A stretch of 43,829 nucleotides of DNA from Parvularia atlantis (GCA_943704415.1 CALSCO010002020.1:1-43829), one strand, 5' to 3'; shown: positions 1-10,987, numbered from the stretch's first letter. Numbers and translations are program-made. Notes: generated from the sequence alone by a model not told the origin.

Positions 1-86
1 CCCTGCCCGTTCCTCTTTTGTTGTTGTTGCTGCTGCTGTACCTGCCCGCCCCTCTCTCTGCCCCACCCCGTCCACACGACAGACGA
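1..86. other. Left edge, presumed 3' flank of the NAT9-like gene
   Basis: These bases lie downstream of the NAT9-like stop codon, because that gene reads right to left. They hold short TTG/CTG-rich runs and C-rich sequence and no recognisable gene. They are probably 3' UTR and spacer. Confidence 0.5.
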
Positions 87-822
87 TCAGCTGACTCTGC
101 TGCTGCCGTCGTCGTCGTCGTCGCCAAAGACGTCGGCCCACGTCGCACGCGTCGCCGGCGGCAGGTCGCGCCACGGTCCGTCGTCGCGATCAGCCGCGCG
201 CAGCTCGAGCGTCGCCTCGCGGAAGACGTCGACGCGGGCGACCTCGGCGAAGCCGAGCCGGTTAAACAGGCGCCTCGACGGCGCGTTGTCGTAGCCGATC
301 TTGGCGACGAAGCGGCGCAGCGCGAGTGGCGGCGCGGCCGCGAAGCGCAGCAGTTGCAGCAGCGCCTCGCGCCCCACGCCGCGTCCGCGCGCCGCCGGCT
401 CGGCGACCATCACCTCGACCTCTGCCGCGGCCGCGTCGTCCGGGTCGTTGAGGAAGAGGTTGACGTCGCCGACCATCCCTGCGGCCGGCGCGCCGCGCCG
501 CACGAGCGCTCGGTCGTAGACGATGAACGTGAGCTTGTCGGCGTCGTCGTGCCACGCGCGCTGCATCGCGTACTCCTCGTCGAGGCTGAGCGGCTCTGCT
601 GGTCGATCAGCACTACAACAGCAGCAGCAGATCGACGCACCCGACGCCGTCGTCGACAGCAGGAACGGGCTCTGCATCCACCCGTGGTACGTCGGCACGT
701 GCACCGCGCGGTACGGCGCCAACACGACCTGCTCGCCGACCTGCCAGCGTCGCGCTCTGCTTGGGCTGTGCACGTCGCGCTCAGGTGTCACGCACCAGCA
801 CCAGATCCTCGTTGAGCCGCAT
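87..822 (-). CDS. NAT9: NAT9-like GNAT N-acetyltransferase, 3 exons
   Basis: A GCN5-related acetyltransferase of the NAT9 family, 211 residues (human NAT9 has 207). Inferred exons are 822-796, 740-641 and 595-87. The 27-nt first exon encodes MRLNEDLVL and splices to VGEQVVLAPY, matching the human start MRLNQNTLLLGKKVVLVPY. Removing a 45-nt intron (640-596) restores TASEPLSLDEEYAMQ, another NAT9 hallmark. That intron has no stop and a length divisible by three, so an intron-blind reading would keep it. Conserved later blocks are MVGDVNLFLND, the acetyl-CoA loop around EPAARGRGVG, and the closing NAPSRRLFNRLGF. The family is a putative protein acetyltransferase with a role linked to microtubules, which is known from family work and not visible here. 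Only 56 bp separate its start from the eIF3c stop upstream on the same strand. Confidence 0.93.
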
Positions 823-878
823 CCCTTTCTTCTCCAGCGACAAACAGCTCTCTCTGCTCTCTCTCTCTCTCTCTGCGA
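823..878. repeat. 56-bp spacer with a CT microsatellite between eIF3c and NAT9
   Basis: The whole gap between the eIF3c stop and the NAT9 start is 56 bp and about half of it is (CT)n. It must hold both the eIF3c 3' end signal and the NAT9 promoter/5' UTR, unless the two genes are co-transcribed or their transcripts overlap. Confidence 0.7.
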
Positions 879-911
879 TCAGTACCGCGCCCCCTGCCCG
901 CGCGGGCCGCC

Positions 912-942
<31 letters not shown>

Positions 943-3900
943 CCGCCACCGCCGCTGCTGCCGCCGGGGCCGCCGCTGCCGCCCGTCGTGCCTGTTGACG
1001 CGCGCGGGCCGTCCCGCAGGCGCTGCCGGTCGCCGTAATTGCGCGGCTCGTAGTTGCGCGGCTCGTAGTTGCGCGGCTCACGGTCGCCGCGGTCGCCGCG
1101 CTGCTCGCGGTCGCCACGATCACTCCGGTGCTCGCGATCGCCACGGTCGCCGCGCTGCTCGCGCTGCTCGCGGTCACCACGGTCGCCGCGCTGCTCGCGG
1201 TCGCCGCCGTAGCGCCGCTCGCCGTCGCGGCCCTGGCCGCCGCGCCCGTCTGTCCGGCCGCCGCGCTTAGGGTCGCGCCGCTGGTCGTCCTTGGCGTAGC
1301 CCGTGCGGTGGTCAAACGTGCGCTCGTTGTTCTCGACCAGCGACCCGATCTTCTCGGCGTACTGCAGCGAGAGGTACTGCAGCCGGCTCGGCTCGACGCG
1401 GTGCAGCTTGACCACGCCCGCGACCTGGTCCAGCGACGCGTGCAGCTCCTCCGACATGATCATTTTGGAGATGATGCTGTGCACGGCCGCCGGCGTCATC
1501 TTGAACATGCTGCACACAACGCGTCAGCGAGCGCGACGGTGCGGCGGCACAGCGGGGCGCGACGCACGTGGCAAGGTGTCCGAGGCTGAGTGACTCGTAA
1601 AAGTTGTTGTACGTAAACAGGTACGTGCGCAGGCCCTCCTCCTGGATCCGCCTGCGTCGCCGCGTCAGCCGAGCGCAGGCACGCACGCGCGCGCACACAC
1701 ACCGCGAGACCATATCGAGGATCGCGTCCTTGTTGGCCAAGAAGTCCCACGTCTTGATTGAGCGGATGATGTCGCGGCACTTTTCCCAGTCGCTCACCAT
1801 GAGCGCGCGCGCGGCCTGGAGCACGTGTTCGCGGACGTTCTCGGGCGGGCCTGCGCTAGCGCGTGTGAGCGGCCGGCCAGCTATGCGCACGACACCGCAG
1901 ACGCACCGGTGAACGGTTGCCGGTCCATGTGGTCCAGCAGTTTCCGGAACGGCCTACTGATGACGCGCTTGCGCGAGTCAAACTGGCTGTTGGCCATGCT
2001 CGGGATCTGTTGCGTGCGCGCGCGCACGCCCCGTCAGCGGCAGACCAGATGCACGGACGGCACGCACCTCGAGGCACATCGCGCTCGTGTAGTAGATGCA
2101 GTCGAGCAGGTCGATGTTGATGTGCATGTGGAACGGGAGTTGGCGCTGGCGCTCGCTTTGCTCCTGCTCGGCCGTCTTCTCGCCAAAGCGCAGGCTCTGG
2201 ATGCCCTGCGCGAGCAGCTCCTTGATTTTGCCCGTGTTGAAGATCTCCTGCAGCGCCGCCTGGGCCTCGCGGATCATGCCGTGGCGGAAGGCGCACATGC
2301 CGATCTGGACCATCGTGCGGTTGTACAGGATCTGCATCAGCACGTCCGTCTGCTGGATCGTCTCCTGCAGATGGCTCATGAGCAGCATGTCGCGCGCCTG
2401 TGCCGACCGTCAGCTCACGTGCAGCGCAAGCACGCGCGCGCACGCACCTTGTAGTAGCGGTCCTGCAGCGCATGATGGTATACGTGGCACAGCAGCGCGC
2501 GTGTGCGGATGCGCTGGTTCGAGTGCTGGTACAGGAACGTGCACAGCGTCTGCAGCAGGTCGCTCGTCTGCGTTCCGTCCGCGCAGGGTCAGCGCCGTGG
2601 TGCGCCGTGGGCAGGGAGGCGCGCGCACCGTGCCCGTGAAAGTCACGCCGAGCTTGGCCGCGACGGCCTGCTCGAGCGGGTCGTTGAGCGCGTCGCTCTT
2701 GAAGTAGATGTGCTCGACGCGCCGCTGCATCGCGCGGCACTGCGGGTCCACGCGGTCGATGCGCTCGTAGTAGCGCTGCGTCTGCACGATCAGCTCGTAC
2801 AGCAGCCTGGCGGACGCGGTCGTCAGCAAGCGCGAGACAGCGTCTGCCACACGCACTTCTCGTCGCGCAGCCGGTCGATGTAGTCGATCGTGTGCGCGTC
2901 CATCTGCAGCAGCGACTTGCTGAACTCGTCGTCGAGGCGCTCGATGATTGAGACAATCGAGCCCGTGATGTACTGCATGTTGGGGTTGTCGCCCGTCTTC
3001 TTGCTGCTCGCGAGCATCTGGCGGCCGGGCGTCAGCGGTGAGCACGCGCGCGAGGGCAAGACGCCAAGCGCACCTTCTTCTTGTTGGCCGCGACGGGCTT
3101 GGGCGTGAGGCCCTTGATCTTGGCGCCGGGCTCGCCGTCCTCGTTTTCGCCGTCGTCGTTCTCGTTGGCGCCGTCGAGCAGCTGTGTGTGTGAGGCTGTG
3201 AGGGGGAAGCGGCAAGAACGCGCGCGCAAGGGCGCGCGCACCTCGTCCTCGTCGTCCGACAGCTCGTCCGACTGGTCCTCGCGTACGACGATTGTCTGGT
3301 GCTGCGCGAGCAGCTCAAACAGCTTTTGAACGTCCTGCGCGGTGCTGCGAGGCAGTCAGCACGGACAAAGGTGCGGGCCTGCGCAAGCGTCGCACCTGCG
3401 CCACAGCTCGGCGTTCATCGCGTTGACCATCGACAGGTTCTGGTCGAGCTGCACGGCGATGAGCGCGAGCATGACGCGCGCGCGTATCGCGGCCGTGTCG
3501 GCGAGCTCGACGAGCTGACGCAGGAGCTCCATTTGCTTCTTGCGGTCGGTGTTCTTGCGCCCGCGCGAGCTGATGACGTCGCCCAGCAGCTCCTCCACAT
3601 TCTCGGGCTTGAGCGCCTTGGCGTCGATCGGCTCATCCTTGGCCTTCTTCTTGCCGCCCTCGTCGCCGCTCTCGGCGTCGTCGTCCTCGGCCCCGTCCTC
3701 GACGTACTCGTCTTCGGTCTCCCACGGCGCCTGCAATGCGATGCGTGAGCCGCAGATGCGCACGCGCGCGCGGGGGGCTGGGCAAAAACACGGCGCACCG
3801 CGTTGAAGATGTCGAGCTCTTTGGCGATATCCTGCTTCTGCTTGCGCAGCTTCTGCTTGACCGACGTGAGCGCCTTCTGGACAATGCCGCCCATCTTGCC

Positions 3901-4437
3901 GCGCGTCTCCTTGTCGCCCCAGACTTTGTCCAGCGCCTTGTCGAGGTCGGCGTAGAGCTTGATCAGGTTGCGCGAGGCCGGGTCGTTGACCGAGACGACC
4001 TTGACCTTTGTCAGCTTCTCGAACTCTGCGCACGCGCGCGTCAGGCCATCTCGTCGAACGGCGACGACGACTTGCCCTTGAGCACGGCCGTCCAGTCGCC
4101 GATCTTGAGCGCGTTCTTGAGCGCGTTGCTGCAGCTCGCGACAAAGTCGAAGCGCTTGCTGTTCTGGCTGCGCACGATGCGGCGTTGCTGCACGCCGTCG
4201 AGGGCTCAGCGGGGGGGGGGGGCGGCGGGACGTGGCGCGCGCGGCCGGCACCTGGTCGTCCTCGTCGTCCTCGTCCACGTCGAAGAGGCCCTTCTTTGGC
4301 TTGGCCACCTGCACGTCATCGCCCTCCTCGCCCTCCGAGCCACTCTCCTGCGTCTCGTCGCCGCTCGACCGCTGCTCCTCGTCGTCGTCGTCGTCCGTGT
4401 CGGACCCGGACGACGCCGTGCCCCAGAAGCGCGACAT
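879..4437 (-). CDS. EIF3C: Translation initiation factor eIF3 subunit C, 14 exons
   Basis: A core scaffold subunit of eIF3, which binds the 40S ribosome and other initiation factors in the cytosol. Predicted length is 940 residues against 913 in human. Exons: 4437-4252, 4187-4076, 4025-3799, 3730-3396, 3344-3242, 3181-3074, 3017-2857, 2806-2629, 2567-2448, 2397-2068, 2006-1907, 1850-1703, 1651-1568, 1509-879. The start [13 protein letters not shown] matches the family start (MSRFF plus an acidic stretch). The middle holds the helical repeats, with [18 protein letters not shown]. The C-terminal PCI domain holds [14 protein letters not shown] and [17 protein letters not shown]. The tail is unusual, with many imperfect RGD/RGDRE repeats followed by a poly-Gly run. 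Intron 2 (4075-4026, 50 nt) fits only a GC donor (GCAAGT), which restores [10 protein letters not shown] opposite human LEEFELLGKA. Confidence 0.95.
4026..4075 (-). other. GC-AG intron in eIF3c
   Basis: This 50-nt intron starts GCAAGT, has CTGAC about 16 nt from its end and finishes GCGCAG. No GT in the interval gives the right phase. The GC donor restores the conserved eIF3c segment exactly. GCAAGT is the classic strong GC donor. Confidence 0.85.
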
Positions 4438-4743
4438 TCGCGAGGGCGGCGGCGCGGCGCAGTAGAGACAAGGCGAAAGTGCCAGCGACACATGGCGCGA
4501 CTTCCAGCCACGCGACACCGATGGCCGCGAAGCATGACACGTTCGCGGGCATCATGCGGAGTGCCTAGCTGTGGTTCGCGCGCTCTGCACGCTCGCCAAC
4601 CTCAGCAACGGTGCTCGAGCGGGCGCTGGCCGTCCCTTGAGCAAGCGCACCCGCAGCACAAGTTCACGCCGCAGTCGGCATTAGCATACGCATAAGTTGT
4701 GAATCAGTTGCATGATATTGACATTGGTTCATACACGGGTAGG
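4438..4743. promoter_or_regulatory. Divergent promoter region, eIF3c / DGAT1
   Basis: This 306-bp gap lies between two divergently read starts. I see no RNA gene or repeat in it. The right half is clearly more A/T-rich than the surroundings. If translation of DGAT1 starts at the upstream in-frame ATG (4699), the gap shortens by 45 bp. Confidence 0.5.
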
Positions 4744-7066
4744 ATGAACACGAAGAAGAAGAAGTCGTTCTTCGTGGGCGACGGCTCGGCCACGCTCGGC
4801 GGCGGTGGTGGCGGCGGCGGCGGCGGTGCGGGCGGCGGCAGCGGTGGTAGCAGCCCGACCGAATCGCAGCAGGATGTGACGCGGGCCGGCGTCAAGCACG
4901 CGCACCCGCACCACCACGTCAGCCCACACGTCCCTGCCGACCGCGACTCGCTGCTGCACAATGTGAGCAGCCTGCCCGAGACGACGTTCCAGGGCCTGGC
5001 CAACCTGGGCGGCATCATCCTGTTCTCGGCCACGGCGCAGCTGATCATCTACAACTTCAACCACCGCGGCTTCCTCGTCGACGTCGCGCCGTTGCGCTGC
5101 ATCGCCGAGGACGCCGTCGTCGGCTTTGCCGTCTACGCCGCCTTGTGCGCGCTCAGCTACGCCGTGTTTGTCGCGCAGCTGGCCTACGCCAAGAGTGTGT
5201 GCGCGTGCGCATGTGCGCAGCGTGCGATCGGCTCACGCCCGCGCGCAGACTGCATCAGCCACCTCGCGCTCATGGGCGTGTACGTGCTCGTGCAGACGCT
5301 CATCGCCACGGTCAACGTGCGCACAGCGTTCGTCAGCCGACTCAGCCCACTCGCGTCGATGGGTGTGCGCAGGGACGAGGCGCACCGGGCCTGCGCCTGA
5401 CGCTGCAAACGCAGTGCTCACGCTGTTTGTGCTCGTGCTGCACCTCAAGCTGCACTCGTACGTCTTTACCAACACGGTCCTGCAGAGGCTGAGCACGCAG
5501 AAACACACGCGGTGCGCGCCGCCCGCGCCCGGCACGCCGCGACCAACGCGAGGCGGCGCGTCACAGGTCGCAGTCGGAGAACCTGCGGCGCCTGCTCCGG
5601 CGCAACAGCTCGGGCTCGTTCACCAGCCCGGACGGCGCGCCGCTGGACGACGACGCGGTCGACCAGGAGCGCCTTGACGCGTACCCGGACAACATGACGC
5701 TGCGCGGTACGCGCGCCCGCCGGTGCCCACTGGCGTGGTCAACCGCGCGCTCCACCGGCAGACTTTATGTACTTTCTGTGCGTGCCGTCGCTCGTGTACG
5801 AGCCGCGCTTCCCGAGACGATCGAGCGTGCGGTGCGTGCGCATGCATGCGCGCGGGGCTTGTGACGTGCCCTGCGCAGCGTCTTGTACGCGCTCAAGGAG
5901 CTGGTTGCATTCCTGCTGTGCGCGCTGTGCATCTACGTCCTCGGCATGCAGTACATCATCCCCGCGCTGCGCGACGACACGGCCCTGTACACGCGCCAGG
6001 TGCAGCAGCTCAAGGGCGAGCAGCCCGTCATGGTTGACAGCGACGAGGCCAACGTGACCATCACGCTCTCGAGCGCGTACCTCACCCACACCGTCAAGCT
6101 CCTGGCCAAGTCGGTCTTTGAGGTGCTTCACCTGAGCGTGCCGTCGATCGTCATGTGCGTCGCGCCCTGCGCAGCCTGCGCCCCGTGCGGTCCACCTGAC
6201 CCGCGTCGCGCAGGTGGCTCACGGGCTTTTACGCGCTCTTCCACTGCTGGTGCGCCGTGCGCGCAGCGGCTGCCTGCGCCGTCGCCCACGCCCTTGCGCG
6301 CATGGCAGGCTCAACTTTCTGTCCGAGATCACCTGCTACGCCGACCGTGAGTTTTACCGCGACTGGTGGAACGCTGCCACGCTGGACGAGTTCTGGCGCA
6401 AGTGGAACCTCATGACGCATGAGTGGCTCCACCGGCACATCTTCCTCGAGAGCCTGCGCGTGCGTGCCACCTCCTGCGCCTGCGCCTGCGCCTGCGCCTG
6501 CGCCTATGCCTGCTCACGCGCTCGTGCGCATCGGCAGTACGGCCGCAGCAAGATCCGCGCCACGCTCCTCACCTTCCTTGTCTCGGCCGTGCTGCACGAG
6601 TACCTCTTCACGCTCAGCTTCAAGTCGGTCGAGATCTTTTTCGCCGTCGCCATGGTCGTCCAAGGTCTGCCCCGCCCGCGCTGCGCTTCCTGTCGCTCGC
6701 TGACCGCCGCCCACGGCCGCGCGCAGTGCCGCTCATCCTCCTCTCGCGCGTCGTCCACAACCAGCGCTGGGGCAACGTCCTCATGTGGCTCTCGCTCTTC
6801 ACCGTGCGCGCCACGCGGGCTGTGCTGTGCTGTGCTGTGCTGTGCTGACGCTGACGCTCGCGCAGGGACAGCCCATGCTCGAGTGCGCCACCGCACACGC
6901 ACATGCACGCGCACTCACACGCACGCGCAGGCTGCTCTACATGCGCCAGTACGCGCTCGAGCACCCCGGCTGCCTCGACTTTGCCGCGGGACAGTGCGCA
7001 CCGGCGGACGGCGCGAGCGCGATCGCCAGGGTTGTGGCGGCGTTCACCCCAACGGGGGTGCAGTGA
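4744..7066 (+). CDS. DGAT1: DGAT1-type diacylglycerol O-acyltransferase (MBOAT), 12 exons
   Basis: A membrane-bound O-acyltransferase of the ER that acylates diacylglycerol with acyl-CoA to make triacylglycerol. Length is 563 residues. Exons: 4744-5194, 5249-5362, 5415-5511, 5567-5706, 5762-5831, 5879-6154, 6214-6249, 6309-6459, 6538-6664, 6727-6803, 6866-6882, 6931-7066. Key motifs are the acyl-CoA-binding FYRDWWN (about residues 410-416) and the catalytic His in LHEYLFTL (about residue 465). It also shows YPDNMTLRDFMYFLCVPSLVYE and GQPMLELLYMRQY, as in animal DGAT1. The N-terminus has a Gly-rich stretch and several His. Exons 7 and 11 are only 36 and 17 nt. The start is placed at 4744 (MNTKKKKSFF), and an in-frame ATG lies at 4699. 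Intron 8 contains a (GCCTGC)n run. A sterol acyltransferase is possible but the motif fit is better to DGAT1. Confidence 0.92.
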
Positions 7067-7290
7067 GCGTGCCGCGGCCCAGTGGAGAAGTTCACGCAAA
7101 CGAGGTGAGGCTGCTGGCACACAACGGCGAACGACAAGGTTGACACTCGCCCACATGCTGCATCGCGCCGAGATGTCGGTGCGAGCGTTCCTTTTGCCGT
7201 GTAGCGCACTGCTACTGCTGTCACCGTTGGAGCCTGAACTGAAATCTGGCATGACACTGATCCGAGTTCTTCTCGCTAAATAAGTCGACG
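7067..7290. other. Convergent spacer, DGAT1 / Njmu-R1
   Basis: This 224-bp tail-to-tail gap presumably holds the 3' UTRs of both genes. It contains nothing else I can recognise. Confidence 0.4.
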
Positions 7291-8821
7291 TCACCGCACG
7301 GGCAACCTTGCGAGCGTGCGTGGCCTGGTCGCGCCGGTGCGGAGGAGCTCACGGATGAGGAGGAGCACCTGGCGGGTCTCGGCGCTTGGCTGGAGGAGCG
7401 TGGTCTCGCGCAGCATGAGCAGGAGGAGGACGTCGCGGTTGTTGTGCTCCTCGAGCTGGCGAAAGCAGCTGAAGTGGGCGTAGTGGTCGACCTCGGCCTT
7501 GCGGACCATGCGTCGGACCATCGTGAGCTCCTGGATCGCCTGTGCGCGCGTGTGAGCGCGGTTGCGATCGGTGGGCAGGCAAGCACAAGCCTTGGTCTTG
7601 TACGTCTCAAGCAGGCGTCGGAGGTGCAGCGACGGGTAGGTGTAGCTGGTCTGGTCGGCCGCGTTGAGCTGCTCGATGGTGACGTAGGTCGCGTAGAGTT
7701 TGCCGGCCCAGGCCTCGCAAAAGTCCGAGTGGAGCACGTCGTCCGGGTCGCACCCCTCGAGCCGGCACGTGTCGGTGTCGAGCGTGAGGCGCAGGGGCCG
7801 GCGCCACGTCTGCATGAGCTGCTCGAGCTCGGCGGCCTCGGACGGGAGCACGTCCTGCGGCGGCTCGAGCGGGAGGAGGGCGGCGGCGAGGGCGGTGCCT
7901 TCCCCGGGCTCGATCTGGCGGTAGACGGCGGCGAGGTCGCGCTCGGGGGCGCTGGCATCGCTGGTCTGCATGAGCGAGAGGATCGACGCAGCCTCGCAGA
8001 ACCTGTGTGGCCACGGCAGGGCATGAGCGCACGCGCGTGTGTGCGGGCAGGGCGCACTTGGCCGCGTCCAGCGCGACGTCGGCGGGTGTGTCGAACAGCA
8101 CGGAGCGCCCCTGCAGCACGGCGCACAGCAGCGCCTGCAGCGCGTCGCCGAGCCGCCGGAGCACGCGCGGGACGTAGTCGAGCTGCGGCGCCCGCGCTGT
8201 GAGCACGCACAACCGCCAAGCCCGAGACACGCACGCAGACGGTCTGCCACTGCGCGATATGCGTGACGAGCGCGTCGTCGCTGCTGCCGGCGGCTGCGTC
8301 GGGCGCGAAGAGCAGCGGGTGCAGCGCGCGGCAGAACGCGTCCAGCTCGGGCTTGAACAGGTCGAGGTCGTCGGCCTCGGCCGGGTCGCAGCGGTGGACG
8401 AAGCACGCGATGTACTCCTGCGAGTAGTACGGCGGCGTCTCGCCGGTGGCGGTGGCGGCGGGCGGCTCTGCGGGCGCGTCGGGCCGGAGCAGGCAGTAGT
8501 AACACACGGTACCGCGGTCGAGCGGCGCGGTCTGCCCGGCGCCGGCGTAGACAGCGCCCTTGGTCATGCGCTGGTCGATGAACGCCTGCAGCTCGAGCAC
8601 GGCGTCGGCGGGCAGGTCCGAGCAGCGCACCGACATGATGAACTGGCGCGGGCGTCGCGAGCGACCGTGAGCGATGGGCAGCGCGCAATGTGCAGCGGGC
8701 AATGCAGACGGCGCACATCCTCGTCGGCCGCGGCCTGCATCGTCAGAAACTCGTTCACGCTCGTGTGCTGCCGCGGCGTGGCGGGCGCGGGCGGCGTGGA
8801 CGGCACCGCCGACGCTGCCAT
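7291..8821 (-). CDS. Njmu-R1 / C17orf75-like protein, WDR11-complex subunit, 5 exons
   Basis: Homologue of human C17orf75 (Njmu-R1). In animals this protein binds WDR11 and FAM91A1 in a complex that captures endosome-derived vesicles at the trans-Golgi network. Length is 432 residues against about 396 in human. Exons: 8821-8717, 8642-8235, 8182-8058, 8002-7591, 7539-7291. Diagnostic blocks are AFIDQRMTKGAVYAG (human SFIAKRLSKGAVFEG), GTVCYYCLLR (human RVGCYYCLFQ), and RKAEVDHYAHFSCFRQLEE (human RQAEMNHYALFKCYMFLKN). The 35-residue first exon (MAASAVPST...) is less certain than the rest. Intron 4 (7590-7540) is best read as GC-AG with donor GCTTGT, giving YKTKAIQEL opposite human FKLKAIQDT. 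It is 51 nt with no stop, so it could also be retained. The gene is divergent from PRMT7, with 141 bp between starts. Confidence 0.88.
7540..7590 (-). other. Probable GC-AG intron in the Njmu-R1 gene
   Basis: This 51-nt insert relative to the animal protein starts GCTTGT and ends CACAG. No GT donor gives the right frame. Because it is stop-free and divisible by three, intron retention would still give a protein with 17 extra residues. Confidence 0.65.
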
Positions 8822-8962
8822 CGCCGCAGCCGCCGGTACGCGTCGCACGAGGGGCGATGCCGCGGGTGACGGCGCCGGCCGCCGGTGCACCTGGTATGAG
8901 AAGAGGCAGTGTGGCATTCTTCTGCTTGGAAGTTCGCGGGCATGTTTGTGTGACACACGGCC
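8822..8962. promoter_or_regulatory. Bidirectional promoter region, Njmu-R1 / PRMT7
   Basis: Two genes start within 141 bp of each other on opposite strands, so this stretch must drive both. I see no clear TATA box. Confidence 0.5.
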
Positions 8963-10987
8963 ATGCTCGTCTCGCGGCGGTCCGTGACGAGCGGCGCGGT
9001 CGAGTGGGTCGTGCGCGGCGCGGCGCCGACGGCCGGCGGACCGACCGAGGACGGCGGCGACGGGCCGATCGCGGACGCGGACGAGGCCGAGGCGTCGATG
9101 CACCTCGACATGCTCAATGACGACGCGCGCAACGCCGCGTACGAGGCCGCGCTCGCCGCCGTCGTGCGCCAGCACCACCACGTTCTCGACATCGGCACGG
9201 GCAGCGGCCTGCTCGCGCTGCTGGCGGCGCGGGCGGGCGCGCGGCGCGTCACGGCGTGCGAGGTCTTCCCGCCCGTGGCCTGTGCCGCACGGCGCGTCGT
9301 CGCGGCCAACGTCGACCAGGGCGGCGCGCGCGTCGAGGTCGTCGCGAGCCGCTCGGATGCGATCAGCCTGGCGCCGGACGAGCGCGCCGACGTGCTCGTG
9401 ACCGAGATCTTCGATTCGGACCTGCTCGGCGAGGGCGTCCTGCCGACGCTGCGCCACGCCCTGCGCGACCTGCTCAAACCCGGCGCCGTGCTCGTGCCGG
9501 CCCGCGCCGTCGTGCGCGCGCAGCTCGTCAGCAGCCCGGCCATGTGGCGCGCACACGACCTCGCACACTGCCGCACGCCCGGTGGCGCGTACCCGCTCGT
9601 GGACCTGGAGGCCGCGGCGGCATGTCGCGGCGCGGCGTCGGCGCTGACCGTGCAGGCCGCGACGCTCTGGGACCGCTTTGTGCCGCGCAGCGCGCCGTTT
9701 GACGCGCTCGAGGTGGACTTTGCGCGGCCAGACGGCACGCCGCGCCGGCGGGAGGTGCTCGTCGACGTGCTGCTGCCGGGCGAGGAAGGGCCACTGGCCG
9801 TACTGCACTGGTGGGACCTGCACCTGGCCGAGGGCGTGGTGCTGTCGACGTCACCGCACGCGCCGGCCTGGCGCGACCACTGGTTGCAGTCGATGACGTT
9901 CCTGGGGCGCTGCGATGTGGCGAGCGGGCGGGCGACCGTCGTGGCGCGGCACGACGACTACACGGTCTGGTTTGCGACGCCTGAGGACGACGCGCGCAAC
10001 GCGCAGCCGCCCAGCTGCACGTGCCTCAACCACGCGCTGCTGCTGCCCGAGCGCGTGCGCGCGCTGAACGACGAGGCGCGCTGGCGGACCCTCGCGACGG
10101 CGCTGCGGCACGTGGACGGCGGCGCGCAACCGATCCGCGCGGTGCAGGTTGACGACAGCCTGCCGCTGAGCCTCGTGCTGCTTGAGACGCACCCGAGCGC
10201 GACGTGCGTGGCCGTCGAGGCGACGTCGATTGCCGCGCTGCGCCTGAACCAGCGGCTCGTCGCCGTCACGCGCACTGGCGACCGGCTGCGCTGCGTCGAG
10301 GCGGCGTCGGAGGCGGACTGCGCGACCGCGACGCTCGTGCTCGCCGAGCCCTTTTATCGCGCATTCCAGCGCGACCTGCCGTGGCGCGCCGTGCTGCACT
10401 ACTGGTGCGTGCGCCGCGTGCGTCGGCTGCTGCGCGCGCGCTGACACGTCGCCGTGCTCAAAAGGCACACCCTCGCGCAGCTCGCGTTTGCGCCGTCGGC
10501 CGTGCGGCTAGTGCAGCGCGCCGAGGTGCGGTGTGCGGCCGTGCGGTTCGAGCACCTGCACCGCAGCCACACGCGTGTCGACCGCGTGCGCGGCCTAGAT
10601 CTGGCGCCGTTCAACGGCGTGTGCGGCGGCGTGGACGCGACGCGGCGTGCGACGCTGTGCATGCCCTGCACCGTCGCGCAGTACGCGTTCGAGTGGACGA
10701 GCGAGCCCGTGACGCTGCTGGATCTGGCGCTGCCAGGTGGGCCGTCCGGGCCGAGTGCCGAGGCGCTCGCGGGCGCGCTCACGCTGCGGCCGGCGGGCGA
10801 GAGCAACGCGGTGGTGGTGTGGGTCGACGTGCACTACCTGGGCGGGCCGGTGCTGTCAGGCGCGCCATCACTGGACACGGCCCAGGTGCAGGGCGTGGTC
10901 TTCCTGTATCCGACGCGCAGTACCGTGCGCGTCCTCGCCGCCTCCACCGCCGACGGCGACCTCTCCGTGACCTGTTGTGATGTTTAG
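8963..10987 (+). CDS. PRMT7: Protein arginine N-methyltransferase 7, 2 exons
   Basis: Type III PRMT that makes monomethyl-arginine using S-adenosylmethionine. Known targets include histones and Sm proteins. Length is 654 residues against 692 in human. Exons are 8963-10404 and 10465-10987, with a 60-nt intron holding a CTGAC branch point. The N-terminal methyltransferase shows motif I VLDIGTGSG (residues 74-82) and the double-E loop TEIFDSDLLGEG (residues 147-158). The lead-in SGAVEWVVRG matches human TGSVEWLEED. The second PRMT module is present, with HYWHTLAQLAF across the splice and AVVVWVDVHYLGGPVLSG near the end (human AAVLWMEYHLTPECTLSTG). The tandem double module is the mark of PRMT7. 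A reading as two separate genes fails because the stop in exon 1's frame lies inside the intron. Confidence 0.94.

Noticed and set aside
8963-10987. Two separate genes, a short PRMT7 and a downstream small ORF
   Set aside because: A 60-nt intron with CTGAC joins them exactly at a conserved Trp, and both modules are expected in PRMT7.
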